From Erwinia_E haradaeae_E (GTDB lineage Bacteria; Pseudomonadota; Gammaproteobacteria; Enterobacterales; Enterobacteriaceae): a stretch of 64,000 bases of DNA. The DNA is taken from assembly GCF_900699015.1 (NCBI RefSeq), contig NZ_LR217737.1:868001-932000 (forward strand). The letters are read 5' to 3'. A model generated the notes under the pieces. That model did no database searches and was not told the origin of the DNA. It saw only the letters and a list, made by a program, of their open reading frames with translations. The position numbers and the translations under genes were made by a program. Positions within the stretch are counted from its first letter, which is position 1, and every line of letters begins with the position of its first letter. Positions 1-9,689 of the stretch are shown one piece after another.

Positions 1-329
1 TGAATTCTTGAAGAATTATAAATATTTTTAAACTTTATATAGAACTGTAAATCTACTCAGACTAAATATAATATACTTTTCAATAATATAACTGATTATA
101 TCTATAGATATAATAAAATGATCTAAAACTCTCTGTATAAATTTTAAATCCATTTAGTTATCAGTAACTCGAACTAATATCCATTCCTATAATTGCATCA
201 TATCTGCTTGATATTAAACATTCAAAATATGTACAAATACTTTGATAATGTAATACAAAAGTGATGAACTCTAGTTCATAGAAAAATTACCATTGTAAGG
301 ATCATCATCATAGCATAGTCTGATCTTTT
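1..329. other. gene-free stretch, left edge
   Basis: AT-rich sequence with stops in all frames and no recognisable gene, RNA or repeat. It lies downstream of the lolCDE operon, which reads away from it into the window edge. Confidence 0.6.
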
Positions 330-1577
330 CTACTTCTCAGACAGCACCCTAGCAGGACAGAGACGGATAGCTTTTTGAGCTGGATACCAACTAGATCCTA
401 GACTTAGAACTACAACTGTCAATAGTATAATTATAACATCAATCCAATCAAGCCTGGATGGAATAAAATCAATAAAATAAATGTCTCCTGAAAGGAGATG
501 ATATCCAGTTACTTTTTCAAAAATATAAAAAATAGATGTAAGATTAACAACAACTAGAATACCAATCACGACTCCAATGATGCTTCCTGTTAAACCACCT
601 AATAATAATCCATACCAGAGAAAAATAGAACAGATGAGCTCATCTTTAGCACCCAAAGTGCGTAATATAGCAATATCAGAACCTTTATCCTTAATCGCTA
701 TGACTAATGTAGACATAATATTAAAACAAGAAATACCAATTATTAAAACCATTGCTAAATAAAGTAATCCACGAATCATCTGTATATCATGGTACATATA
801 TCCATATGTACTTATCCAGCTTCGTATTGCAACATATAAGCCAGTCCTTTTCCCAGCCTGATAAACCACCTGTTCAGCATGAAAAGGATGATCAACCCTA
901 ATAGCAATCCCAGTAATACTCTCACCGATTTCTAATAAATTCTGCATATCAATAAGTGGAATATAAACCATATTATTCGCATATATTCCATTAAGATTAA
1001 ACATTCCAACAACCTGAAGAGCTACTTTCTTTTTTTGTAATATTTTATTATCAGAGCCACTCTTGGTTATCATAAGACTAATCCAGTCACCCAGTTTAAT
1101 ATTCAAGCTATTAGCTGCGCTTTGTCCTATCAAGACTTTCTTTTGACCAGATACAAAGTGTTTCCACATCAATCCTTGTACATAAAAAGGTATTGCACTA
1201 ATTCGACTTTCTAATTGCGCATCGATACCTTTAATTTGAACTGCCAGTACCCTTCTTCCGTTTTGAATTAACCCAGTAGAATTAACATAAGGTGCTGCTG
1301 CCACTACACCAGGAACTTTTTCGACCACATTTAAAAGCGACCTCCAAGTAGAGAATGTCTGGTTCACTGATTCTATTTCACCATGTGGAACTACAGCGAG
1401 TATACGATGATTTAATTCATACTCAAAACCATTCATTACACTTAGACTTATAATTAATACAGAGATACTTAAGGCAATACCAAGAATAGATAAAACCCCA
1501 ATTAAAGAAACTATGCTACCTTGTCTAAAAGAATAACTAAAACGAATACCGAGAAAAAAAGATAGAGATTTCTTCAT
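330..1577 (-). CDS. lolE: LolE, lipoprotein-releasing ABC permease subunit
   Basis: LolE is one of two inner-membrane permeases of the LolCDE transporter, which extracts mature outer-membrane lipoproteins from the inner membrane and hands them to LolA. The 415-residue protein matches E. coli LolE throughout. It has an N-terminal membrane segment, a large periplasmic domain (about residues 45-270, with the family motif MNGFEYELN just after the first helix) and three C-terminal helices in an FtsX-type domain, ending in a PARVL motif. Its start overlaps the lolD stop by one base (TAATG), so it is the last gene of a translationally coupled lolC-lolD-lolE operon. It is intact, with length close to the E. 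coli protein. Confidence 0.95.
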   Translation of the reverse strand: MKKSLSFFLGIRFSYSFRQGSIVSLIGVLSILGIALSISVLIISLSVMNGFEYELNHRILAVVPHGEIESVNQTFSTWRSLLNVVEKVPGVVAAAPYVNSTGLIQNGRRVLAVQIKGIDAQLESRISAIPFYVQGLMWKHFVSGQKKVLIGQSAANSLNIKLGDWISLMITKSGSDNKILQKKKVALQVVGMFNLNGIYANNMVYIPLIDMQNLLEIGESITGIAIRVDHPFHAEQVVYQAGKRTGLYVAIRSWISTYGYMYHDIQMIRGLLYLAMVLIIGISCFNIMSTLVIAIKDKGSDIAILRTLGAKDELICSIFLWYGLLLGGLTGSIIGVVIGILVVVNLTSIFYIFEKVTGYHLLSGDIYFIDFIPSRLDWIDVIIILLTVVVLSLGSSWYPAQKAIRLCPARVLSEK

Positions 1578-2281
1578 TATCCTTGACCTAATTCGCTCCT
1601 AATCTCTCTGAAATAACCATCATTCATCTTAATTTGTCGTTGTAAGCGTTGCGCTAAATATAAATCATGTGTCACGATTAAAAAAGCCGTATGATGTTCT
1701 TGATTGAGTTTGGTCAACAACTCAAAAATTAAATGGGTATTAGCTGCATCTAAATTACCTGTCGGTTCATCCGCTAAAACTAGACGCGGATGATGCACTA
1801 ACGCACGCGCAATTGCCACTCTTTGCCGCTCACCACCAGATAACTCAGATGGACGATAAGCCGCCCGATCTCTCAAACCAACAACATTTAACATATTTTT
1901 TGCTATAATTCGCGCTTTTCCATAATCAATTTTAGAAATCAATAGAGGCATCGCTACATTTTCTAATGCACTAAAATCCATTAACAAGTGATGAAACTGG
2001 TAAATAAAACCTAATTTTCGATTACGTAATTCAGCTTTTTCTGCAGAAGACATAGTATTTAAAGAACGACCTTCAAATTGTACGTCTCCAGAAGTAGGAT
2101 CATCAAGCCCGCCCAAAATATGAAGCAAGGTGCTTTTTCCAGAACCAGAACTTCCAATCACCCCAATCATATCACCAGATCGTATATTAAACGTTACATT
2201 ACACAAAACATTAGTTTGTATATTGATTTCTTGATAACTTTTAGACACATTATTACATTGTAATAAAATCTGTTTACTCAT
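1577..2281 (-). CDS. lolD: LolD, lipoprotein-releasing ABC ATPase
   Basis: LolD is the cytoplasmic ATPase of LolCDE and powers lipoprotein release toward LolA. With the chosen ATG the protein is 234 residues and begins MSKQILLQC, matching E. coli MNKILLQC. An upstream in-frame start would add 23 residues lying entirely inside lolC, so I reject it. Visible motifs are Walker A GSSGSGKST (about residues 43-51), the LolD-type segment QFHHLL, the signature LSGGERQ, Walker B LVLADEP and the H-loop THD. The ATG overlaps the end of lolC by 8 nt and its stop overlaps the lolE start by 1 nt, consistent with equimolar coupled translation. Confidence 0.95.
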   Translation of the reverse strand: MSKQILLQCNNVSKSYQEINIQTNVLCNVTFNIRSGDMIGVIGSSGSGKSTLLHILGGLDDPTSGDVQFEGRSLNTMSSAEKAELRNRKLGFIYQFHHLLMDFSALENVAMPLLISKIDYGKARIIAKNMLNVVGLRDRAAYRPSELSGGERQRVAIARALVHHPRLVLADEPTGNLDAANTHLIFELLTKLNQEHHTAFLIVTHDLYLAQRLQRQIKMNDGYFREIRSELGQG

Positions 2282-3476
2282 AGCGTAACGCCTCCACGGG
2301 TGAAAGAGAAGACGCACGGAAAGATGGAAGAAGTGCTGCAACAAATGCAACTAGATTTGCACTCAATGTAACAAAAACAACTTGTGATATAGAAATAACC
2401 GTAGGCAATGTTACCATTTTATCCATAAAGATTCCAAGTATCTCCATTAAGTGACCAAGCTGAGTAGTCAAAAATACTCCAAGAAAAGCGCCAATTAAAG
2501 AACCAGCGAATCCAACTATAGAGCCTTGTATGATAAAAATCATAGTTATTTTTCTACGTTGAAGACCCTGAGTTTGCAAAATAGCGACCTCACTCCTCTT
2601 CTCCATAATAAGAAGAAAAAGAGATGTTACAATATTAAAAGCAGATACTAAGATAATTAAACTCAACAGCAACCCCATTATGTTTTTTTCCATATGCACT
2701 GCCTGAAATAACGCACCTTTCTGATCACGCCAGTCTTTCCATACTAACCCTCCTGGAAGAGATTGGGCACTAATTTTTTCAACTTCTAACGGTTTTTTTA
2801 ACCAAAGACGCCATCCGGTAATGTAACCTCTCCGATACAACATAAGACGTGAAGCATCTTGTTGATTAACTAATACCTGATAGTTATCTGCATCACTATT
2901 AGAAAAAAAAGTACCAATTACATTAAATAACCTCTGACTCGGCATAAAACCAAACGGAGTTAAATAACTTATAGTTGGCACTAATAAACGAACCTGTTCT
3001 CCTGGATTCAATCCGAGCTGCTTAGCTAACTTTTCACCAACAATTAAATTATATTTACCAGCTTGCAATTCTGTCTGTCGAACATTAATTAAAAAAGGCT
3101 CTAATATGTCACTTTTATTAGGATTAATCCCTAAAACTGTGGCCACACCAATATGACAAGAACTTTGTATAACCACTTCACCGATAGTTAACGGCTCAAT
3201 ACGATTTACACCTAAAAGATGCAAGCTATTGATAGGTTCTTTTTTTGGATCAATAGATCCTGAACTACTAGTAATTAAAGCCTGAGGCATAAAACCAAGA
3301 GTTCGTTTTTCTAACTTATCTTCTAAACCATTCATAACTGATAAAACTGTTATTAAAACCGTAACACCAATCGCAAGTCCAATGATAGCGAGCCATGTCA
3401 CTAAATATCCGAAACGACCAGATCCACGACCTGTCATATAACGTAAACTAATAAACAAGGTTAAAGGTCGATGCAT
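2274..3476 (-). CDS. lolC: LolC, lipoprotein-releasing ABC permease subunit
   Basis: LolC is the LolE paralogue that recruits the chaperone LolA. The 400-residue product starts MHRPLTLFISLRYMTGRG and ends PVEALRYE, both matching E. coli LolC. There is one N-terminal helix, a periplasmic domain (about residues 45-265) and three C-terminal helices. The periplasmic segment with SYLTPFGFMPSQRLFNV corresponds to the hook region that E. coli LolC uses to bind LolA (family knowledge). It is the first gene of the lolCDE operon, with a possible promoter -10 24 nt upstream of the ATG. Confidence 0.95.
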   Translation of the reverse strand: MHRPLTLFISLRYMTGRGSGRFGYLVTWLAIIGLAIGVTVLITVLSVMNGLEDKLEKRTLGFMPQALITSSSGSIDPKKEPINSLHLLGVNRIEPLTIGEVVIQSSCHIGVATVLGINPNKSDILEPFLINVRQTELQAGKYNLIVGEKLAKQLGLNPGEQVRLLVPTISYLTPFGFMPSQRLFNVIGTFFSNSDADNYQVLVNQQDASRLMLYRRGYITGWRLWLKKPLEVEKISAQSLPGGLVWKDWRDQKGALFQAVHMEKNIMGLLLSLIILVSAFNIVTSLFLLIMEKRSEVAILQTQGLQRRKITMIFIIQGSIVGFAGSLIGAFLGVFLTTQLGHLMEILGIFMDKMVTLPTVISISQVVFVTLSANLVAFVAALLPSFRASSLSPVEALRYE

Positions 3477-3499
3477 AAAATTACTCTTTTAGATCATCT

Positions 3500-3505
3500 A
3501 TTATA
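3500..3505 (-). promoter_or_regulatory. putative lolCDE promoter -10 box
   Basis: Reading toward lolC, a perfect TATAAT lies 24 nt upstream of the ATG. I find no good -35 at 16-18 nt spacing, so this is suggestive only. Confidence 0.3.
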
Positions 3506-4444
3506 ATGTATAATACAATGTCAGTAGACTTATATGAAATACAAATACGCTTTTCTTTGATAGACAAAACAAAATAAATCTCTAAACAATATTAAGTACT
3601 AATTTTATTCAAAGATCTATCACATTATATAATATTGAAAAGGGAAATATGAAAGTTAAAAAGAAATATTATTTTGTAAAAAATAAATTCATCATCAATT
3701 TAAAAAATAATTTAAAAATATAAACAAGATCATACATACGTATATAAAATTAAAATTATAATAATTTAAGTAGATTGCAAATATAAAAATATCATTACAT
3801 AAGATCATTTAAGGTTCAATAAGATAAGGTCACTATAATAATAGTCTTATCAAGACTGACATATGCATAAGATATAAGAAACAAGTTTGTAAAAACAGAA
3901 CTGATGATACATTATAAAATAAAAGTGCTTTGCTTGTAGTAATTGTAAAAAATATAAATAACTCTCTAATTTTCTAAATAATCTCAACTGTCAGTAATTA
4001 TATAATTTACGTCCTCTATGATTTTATCTACATTTAAAACTTACTAAAAATTTCATAAATAAATCATATTGAATTACAATATAAAATTTAGTAAAATGAT
4101 ATCATCATTCGTCATATGTTTTCTGTGTGTGTTAAATGATTTATATTATTAAAAACTGATAATCATTCTGAATCTGTACATACTACGTTTTTATAAAAAC
4201 ATCCGAATTCATCATGATACCTAACTGAGATTCTTTTTCGTACTAAGAATTAGGTTGCTTCGTCATCATAGTATCAATATACTAGTAGACATGATATGCC
4301 ATACCAATACAATTTAAAGATGTGAAGATATAGCCTGATCTTGTAAAAATGACTTGCCATTAATTATCAGATATGTGATAAACATCTTAGTAAAACGAGA
4401 TACATCTCTGTTTATGAGTCGCTTCTTTAGTCAAGAAGATTTGA
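3506..4444. other. gene-free stretch between lolC and cspC
   Basis: About 0.9 kb of AT-rich, stop-filled sequence. In E. coli the genes upstream of yobF-cspC include yebO, mgrB, kdgR and htpX. I recognise none of them here, so they appear lost or eroded. An imperfect hairpin is visible near 4219-4256. Confidence 0.5.
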
Positions 4445-4582
4445 ATTAAAGACAGTAAAGAAGATCTGAGTTCAGACGTTGACGTTGAATACCGCTTCCT
4501 TGCCAAGCCTTAATTAACACCTCATACAGTAATGTTTTTGGTTTTTCTGAACGTCAAAAGCCCACGGGCGAATAATCTCTCT
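4445..4582 (+). pseudogene. yobF: yobF relic in the cspC leader
   Basis: In one frame, 4451-4510 translates as DSKEDLSSDVDVEYRFLAKP. This lines up with residues 6-24 of E. coli YobF (SKEVLSKHVDVEYRFSAEP, from memory). The next codon is a TAA stop at 4511. After it, the DNA still resembles the yobF 3' half (CCTCATACAGTAATGT near 4520). No start codon survives upstream, where the frame meets a TGA just before 4445. In enterobacteria yobF lies directly upstream of cspC on the same transcript. This is therefore a decayed stress-protein gene, possibly kept as cspC 5' UTR. Confidence 0.7.
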
Positions 4583-4596
4583 AAGGAATGTGTAAA

Positions 4597-4806
4597 ATGG
4601 CAAAGATTAAAGGTCAGGTTAAGTGGTTCAATGAGTCTAAAGGTTTTGGTTTTATCACCCCTTCTGACGGAAGCAAAGATGTTTTTGTGCACTTCTCTGC
4701 TATTCAGGGTAACGGCTTCAAAACTCTCGCCGAAGGCCAGAGTGTTGAGTTTGAAATTCAGGATGGACAGAAAGGTCCAGCTGCAGTCAATGTTAGCACA
4801 ATCTAA
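4597..4806 (+). CDS. cspC: CspC, cold-shock-family RNA-binding protein
   Basis: This is a 69-residue single cold-shock domain protein. CspC is a constitutive CSD protein that binds single-stranded RNA and affects mRNA stability and transcription antitermination. RNP1 (KGFGFI, about residues 16-21) and RNP2 (VFVHF, about 29-33) are intact. Residues such as MAKIKGQVKW and the tail EIQDGQKGPAAVNV favour CspC over CspE. The start at 4597 gives the family length and follows AAGGA; an ATG 9 nt upstream would only add MCK. The gene is markedly more GC-rich than its surroundings, showing strong purifying selection. It is followed by a clear terminator. Confidence 0.95.
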   Translation: MAKIKGQVKWFNESKGFGFITPSDGSKDVFVHFSAIQGNGFKTLAEGQSVEFEIQDGQKGPAAVNVSTI

Positions 4807-4876
4807 TATATGACCTTAAGTTCATCATTGATTGCATAAAGGTAAAATCAGTGTAAATCTGAATACTCTATAATAA

Positions 4877-4903
4877 GCTCCGTCAGAAATGACGGGGCCC
4901 TTT
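4877..4903 (+). terminator. rho-independent terminator of cspC
   Basis: A 9-bp stem GCTCCGTCA/TGACGGGGC (one G-T pair) closes a GAAA tetraloop, followed by a short CCTTT tract. It lies 70 nt past the cspC stop and is conspicuously GC-rich for this region. Confidence 0.75.
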
Positions 4904-7900
4904 GTAACATATCAAAAATAGATCTATATAAAATTTTCAATATTTCTAATTAATGTCAAATAAATAGTTTTCATACAGATATATTGCAATTTAAATAATC
5001 TTCATATATTCACAATTTATACAATCAGAATATACAACTATGTTGTATATCACTCATTTGATATGTATGCATAGTTAACTATAAATAATAATATTATTTA
5101 ATTATATTTTTATTCTAAATCAACCTTTTTATAAAAACTATTAAATCTGACATGCGTAATCCTCTTCTTTATATTAAAAGAAAGCCCATCTCTATCTAGT
5201 AGATTGCTATATAAATTTAATACATAATAAGAATAGAATAACATCTACCCTAAGATTAGTAGATAAAAACTTCTATAACTCACATCTATTTTACTCTCAG
5301 TTTCTTATGTCTCTTTATGTTTGAGTAATCATATTACATATAAAATATACAAGACTGGATAGCACATCTGAAATAATAAAATTGTGCCAATATATATTTA
5401 GATCAAATAGATATAAATTACTCTATCCTTTGTGGTCATTAATTTAATTGATATTCTTAATATATAAGATACTTACCATCCTCATCACTAATTCTTTATT
5501 ATAAATATATATAGTCTTTCTACAGCTATTATAAATAAATAAAAATATCAAATTTCAACTGAATATGAACTATTATTCCAGTCTATTTTTAAACCTAATT
5601 CCTTTATATAACAGGAATAATACTAATTATTTTTAATGGACTTTCCGATTCAAAGATTATTGTAAAAAATTAATCAAACTTTCTGAAAAAATTAATCAAA
5701 TAAAATAAAATACTCATAAGTTATATACAAAGTATATCACATATAGTAATATTATCTTCATTCAGTATGCTTGAACTTTATAATATAAACTAACTTCTAC
5801 TATTAATCTAATAACTCAATAAATAGGATGATGAGAGATTGAACAATCTAGTTAATATAATTATTTAAAGAGAAATCCACACTATTCAGTCATCTATCTC
5901 AAACCACAGATTACGTATTATTCAATCATGATCTAAACATATTTATTAAATACAATTTTATGATATCTGTTATCGTCATAAACTCTTAATGATAAATAAT
6001 ATAAATATAATTTAGTTAAGAGGTTATAGATGTTGCTAAAAGAAGAGATTTATGCAAATCTATAGAAATAGATGAACGAAGTAGTTTTATCCAAGACATA
6101 AGAAAAAACTAATAAAAAAGACCACTATCTCATCCTAAAATAGAGAATAATTACTTGATTAATAAGTTATTAACATATCGTATATGTGAAGAAATTCAAT
6201 ACCCTCTATTTAAAAGCATGATATCCGAATTTAACTTGGTATAAATTTAAAATATGAGAGATATTACTAGCGGATTATCGCAAAATCCTTATATTCTCAA
6301 TAGCCATTCTAATTCACTTTTTATTAATAACTAACCTAATTTAACCAACCCTATTCTAATTATAATTTTTTGTCGGTGATCTTGATTTAACGATGTTGTT
6401 ATGAATTGATGAAGATTTTAGTATACCGATATAAAACTACTTTTACTCTCTATTAACCCTAGTCAATCAGTTTGCTAAACATATACAATGAAATAATGAC
6501 TATTTCTATTTTCGTGATCAAAGAGATCAACTAATTTTTTAGCGATCTCTTCTTTGAAAACTTCTACTTAATTACTTTAAAAAAATTTTCATACTATCTA
6601 AGTCATAAATCATAAATTATATAATGGATATAAAGCGATTTTTATGTACCTTAAAACATAATATTAAACCGACCATAAACATAATTATCAATTATAACGA
6701 CGAAGCCATTACATGATCTGTAATTCAATTTATCATCATCGCCAACTTCTTAGCCAAGAAACTGAGTAATCAATAGAATCTACTATGCAATCCCTTCACC
6801 AGTGTTTCGATAAAGAAATAATTCGTAACTTCTAAAAAGTATAGAAAACTATTCTTTTCATGACTTTCTTATTATTAAATAATAGCTTCAATACTGATAC
6901 ATCCCTAACTCATATATGTAACTATCTCTTTAACATGTTGTTATACAAATTTACTTGTTTAAACCATTGATGTTTTAATTAAAAATAATATCTCAATAAG
7001 AGATATTACTTAATGATTTTATAAGACAATCTAAATTTTTTATAAAAATAAATACCTGGAATATTTTGACTACAATCATCTATTATACTACTATATCAAT
7101 AGTAGTAGATAAAGCAAACCAACCCAAACATTTTAATGATTAATAAATCAAAATTTCAACTAGTCATTCATATTCTCATACTAAGAATACAAATTAATTT
7201 TTCTATATAATTCATATTAATTATATACTAAGAAAATTAAAAGAAAAAATAAAAAATAAACTAGTAATCTTTAGTAACATTATTTGAAATATATAAAATC
7301 AAACCACACTCAAATTATTTCAAAAATAATACTAAGAACAACAAATAGATATTTTATAAAATGTATTACAGATCATAATAGATTCTTTTATTTAAGATTC
7401 TAACTTTTTTTCCCAATGAAATAAAAGAATTAAATAATCTATTGACTATCTCATTCTACAATACGTAGAAATCTTATAACTATAAGCAAAATCAATAAAA
7501 AATAAGAAATATGTTTTTGATACCCAAGTATGAATATTCTATATATAGATAAAATCTCTTATGATCAAAAAATCCTTTGACTATGTAAGTATCTCCACTG
7601 TATAACTATCCTATCAATTAAAGAAGACTATAAAATAGTATTGGATATTCCTTGCATACATATCATATAAAATACCCTATATAGTCTTCTTCAACTATAC
7701 AAAAAAGAGCTATTTCTCATGCTAATTAAGTTAACCATCTTAATTTAAGTAAAATATCCACTAAACATAACTCAAGAGACTATTTTAGTCATTCAGAACC
7801 CTAATTACTCAATTTTCAATCAATCATTTTTACAAAAATCAGTCTATATGCTCTTTAGAATAAGCATATCCTCATACTTCCTTGCATCGACACTACATAT

Positions 7901-7948
7901 TACAAGTTCTTAAAATGACCAAACATTACAAACAGTGATCTTAAAATT
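4904..7948. other. 3 kb gene desert
   Basis: The largest gene-free block in the window. It is very AT-rich with dense stops in all six frames. No tRNA, repeat family or identifiable pseudogene is visible. An imperfect inverted repeat (AAAGAGATC ... GATCTCTT) occurs near 6523-6561. E. coli neighbours on this side of cspC (rlmA, mntP, man genes) are not recognisable. Most likely decayed former coding DNA. Confidence 0.6.
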
Positions 7949-9175
7949 ATGATAAAAAACAATAACAAGAATATAAAGAACAGTCTAGTGATACAAATTT
8001 TTTTTGGTTTAATCTTTGGTATTATATTAGCTTGGTTTTCAAAAAACTATGCAATGGCAATAGGAGTGTTTGGAGACTTATTCGTAAATATATTAAAATC
8101 TATATCTCCTTTACTCGTATTAGTGCTCACCATTACATCTGTAGCCAACTATAATGAAGGACAGAAAAATAATATTCGAAAAATTGTCATTCTCTATTTA
8201 CTGAGCACGTTTAGCGCAGTCATAATTGCATTGATCTCTAGCCATCTTATTCCACAAACCTTAACGCTACCATCCACTAACACTACGATTACAACCAAAC
8301 CATCGAATACATTAGAAATATTGAGAACTCTTTTGATGAGTATGGTGACCAATCCGATTGAATCATTAATGAAGGCTAATTATATTAGTATTCTTTTATG
8401 GGGTATTAGTTTGGGCTTTGCCTTCCGTCACAGTAGTAACACCACCCGTTCTTTGCTTAATGATATAGCAGCTGCAGTAACACAACTAGTTCATTTAATA
8501 ATCAAATTTGCACCAATTGGCATTTGTGGACTAGTTGCTTCTAGTCTTGCCTTAACTGGATTTTCAGTGTTACAGCAGTATGCCGACTTACTCAGCCTTC
8601 TATTAGGATGCATGTTTCTCATTGCTCTACTATTCAATCCACTAATAGTATGGTATATATTACGTTGTAATCCGTATCCATTGGTATTTACCTGTCTCAG
8701 AGAAAGTGGGATGACTGCTTTTTTTACTCGCAGCTCTGCTGCTAATATCCCAGTCAATATAATTCTAGCCAAAAAGTTAAATTTAAATCCAGAAACCTAT
8801 ACTGTATCCATCCCAATTGGAGCTAATATCAGCATGCCTGGTGCATCCATTACTATTACAGTACTAACACTAGCCGCTATACATACCTTAGGGATTAATC
8901 TAGATTTGTCAACTACTATCCTATTTAGCTTAATAGCATCTTTGTGTGCTTGCGGCGCTTCTAGCATCGCTAGTGGATCACTACTACTAATACCAGTAAT
9001 ATGCCATGTCTTCGGTATTCCCAATGAAGTAGCCATGCAAGTAGTAGCAATCGGATTTATTATAAGCATATTACAAGATTCCGCTGAGACTGCGCTCAAC
9101 TCATCTGCAGCTATTTTATTTACTGCTGCTGTATGTATGGCAGAAAAACGTCATAAATTAAATAAAAATATCTAA
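7949..9175 (+). CDS. sstT: SstT, Na+/serine-threonine symporter
   Basis: SstT is a sodium-coupled serine/threonine importer of the dicarboxylate/amino acid:cation symporter (DAACS) family in the inner membrane. The 408-residue product aligns over its length with E. coli SstT (414 aa). It has about eight membrane helices with re-entrant hairpins. The hairpin motif FFTRSSAANIPVN, the segment ITITVLTLAA and the C-terminal hairpin QDSAETALNSS match the substrate and Na+ site regions of the family. It stands alone between two gene-poor stretches. In a reduced genome it suggests uptake of host serine/threonine. Confidence 0.93.
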   Translation: MIKNNNKNIKNSLVIQIFFGLIFGIILAWFSKNYAMAIGVFGDLFVNILKSISPLLVLVLTITSVANYNEGQKNNIRKIVILYLLSTFSAVIIALISSHLIPQTLTLPSTNTTITTKPSNTLEILRTLLMSMVTNPIESLMKANYISILLWGISLGFAFRHSSNTTRSLLNDIAAAVTQLVHLIIKFAPIGICGLVASSLALTGFSVLQQYADLLSLLLGCMFLIALLFNPLIVWYILRCNPYPLVFTCLRESGMTAFFTRSSAANIPVNIILAKKLNLNPETYTVSIPIGANISMPGASITITVLTLAAIHTLGINLDLSTTILFSLIASLCACGASSIASGSLLLIPVICHVFGIPNEVAMQVVAIGFIISILQDSAETALNSSAAILFTAAVCMAEKRHKLNKNI

Positions 9176-9689
9176 TACTTACAGTAATAAATTAAGATTT
9201 AAGAGGAGTCGTAAGAAGAATACAGTAGTCTACAAAACCAAGAGATCTAATAAAAATTAGAACAAAAATTTAATACATATAAATAATACAATCGTATAAT
9301 ATTTTTCTTACTTTACCAGATAAAAAGAATCATCACCAACAGATGAGTTATTACAACTCTTATTTATAGAGTTTTAATATAAAAATATCAAATATCTCAA
9401 CATCAAATAATCTATATCAGAGATATCTATACATCTTGCTAATATTAATAATGAAGATTATTTGACTCTTCATCTTCTTCTACATCAAGATAGAGATACA
9501 TGCAATTATTCAAAAATAAACTGAAAATCTTCTTATAGAAAAAAAGATGGCATCGAATCTTATACTTATATCTATTGATTCTATCAATACAGTTATTATT
9601 GGTTTGTATTAGCTTGCCTACTTATTTTATCTCTAATCATTAAACACTTTACAAGTTAAAGAATATTAAAAATATATTCGTACAGGATA
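9176..9689. other. gene-free stretch
   Basis: About 0.5 kb of AT-rich sequence between convergent sstT and mdlB. No convincing hairpin-plus-T-tract terminator or gene remnant is visible. Confidence 0.5.

Noticed and set aside
4532..4813. Open frame overlapping cspC in another frame
   Set aside because: It is the yobF relic frame running into cspC; cspC itself is unmistakable in the other frame.
4904..7948. CRISPR array or tandem repeats in the large gap
   Set aside because: Many short AT-rich words recur, but no direct repeat of constant length and spacing is visible and no cas gene is present.
8491..9099. Open frames antisense to sstT
   Set aside because: They are shadows of a strongly conserved membrane protein on the + strand, with no homology and no ribosome binding site.
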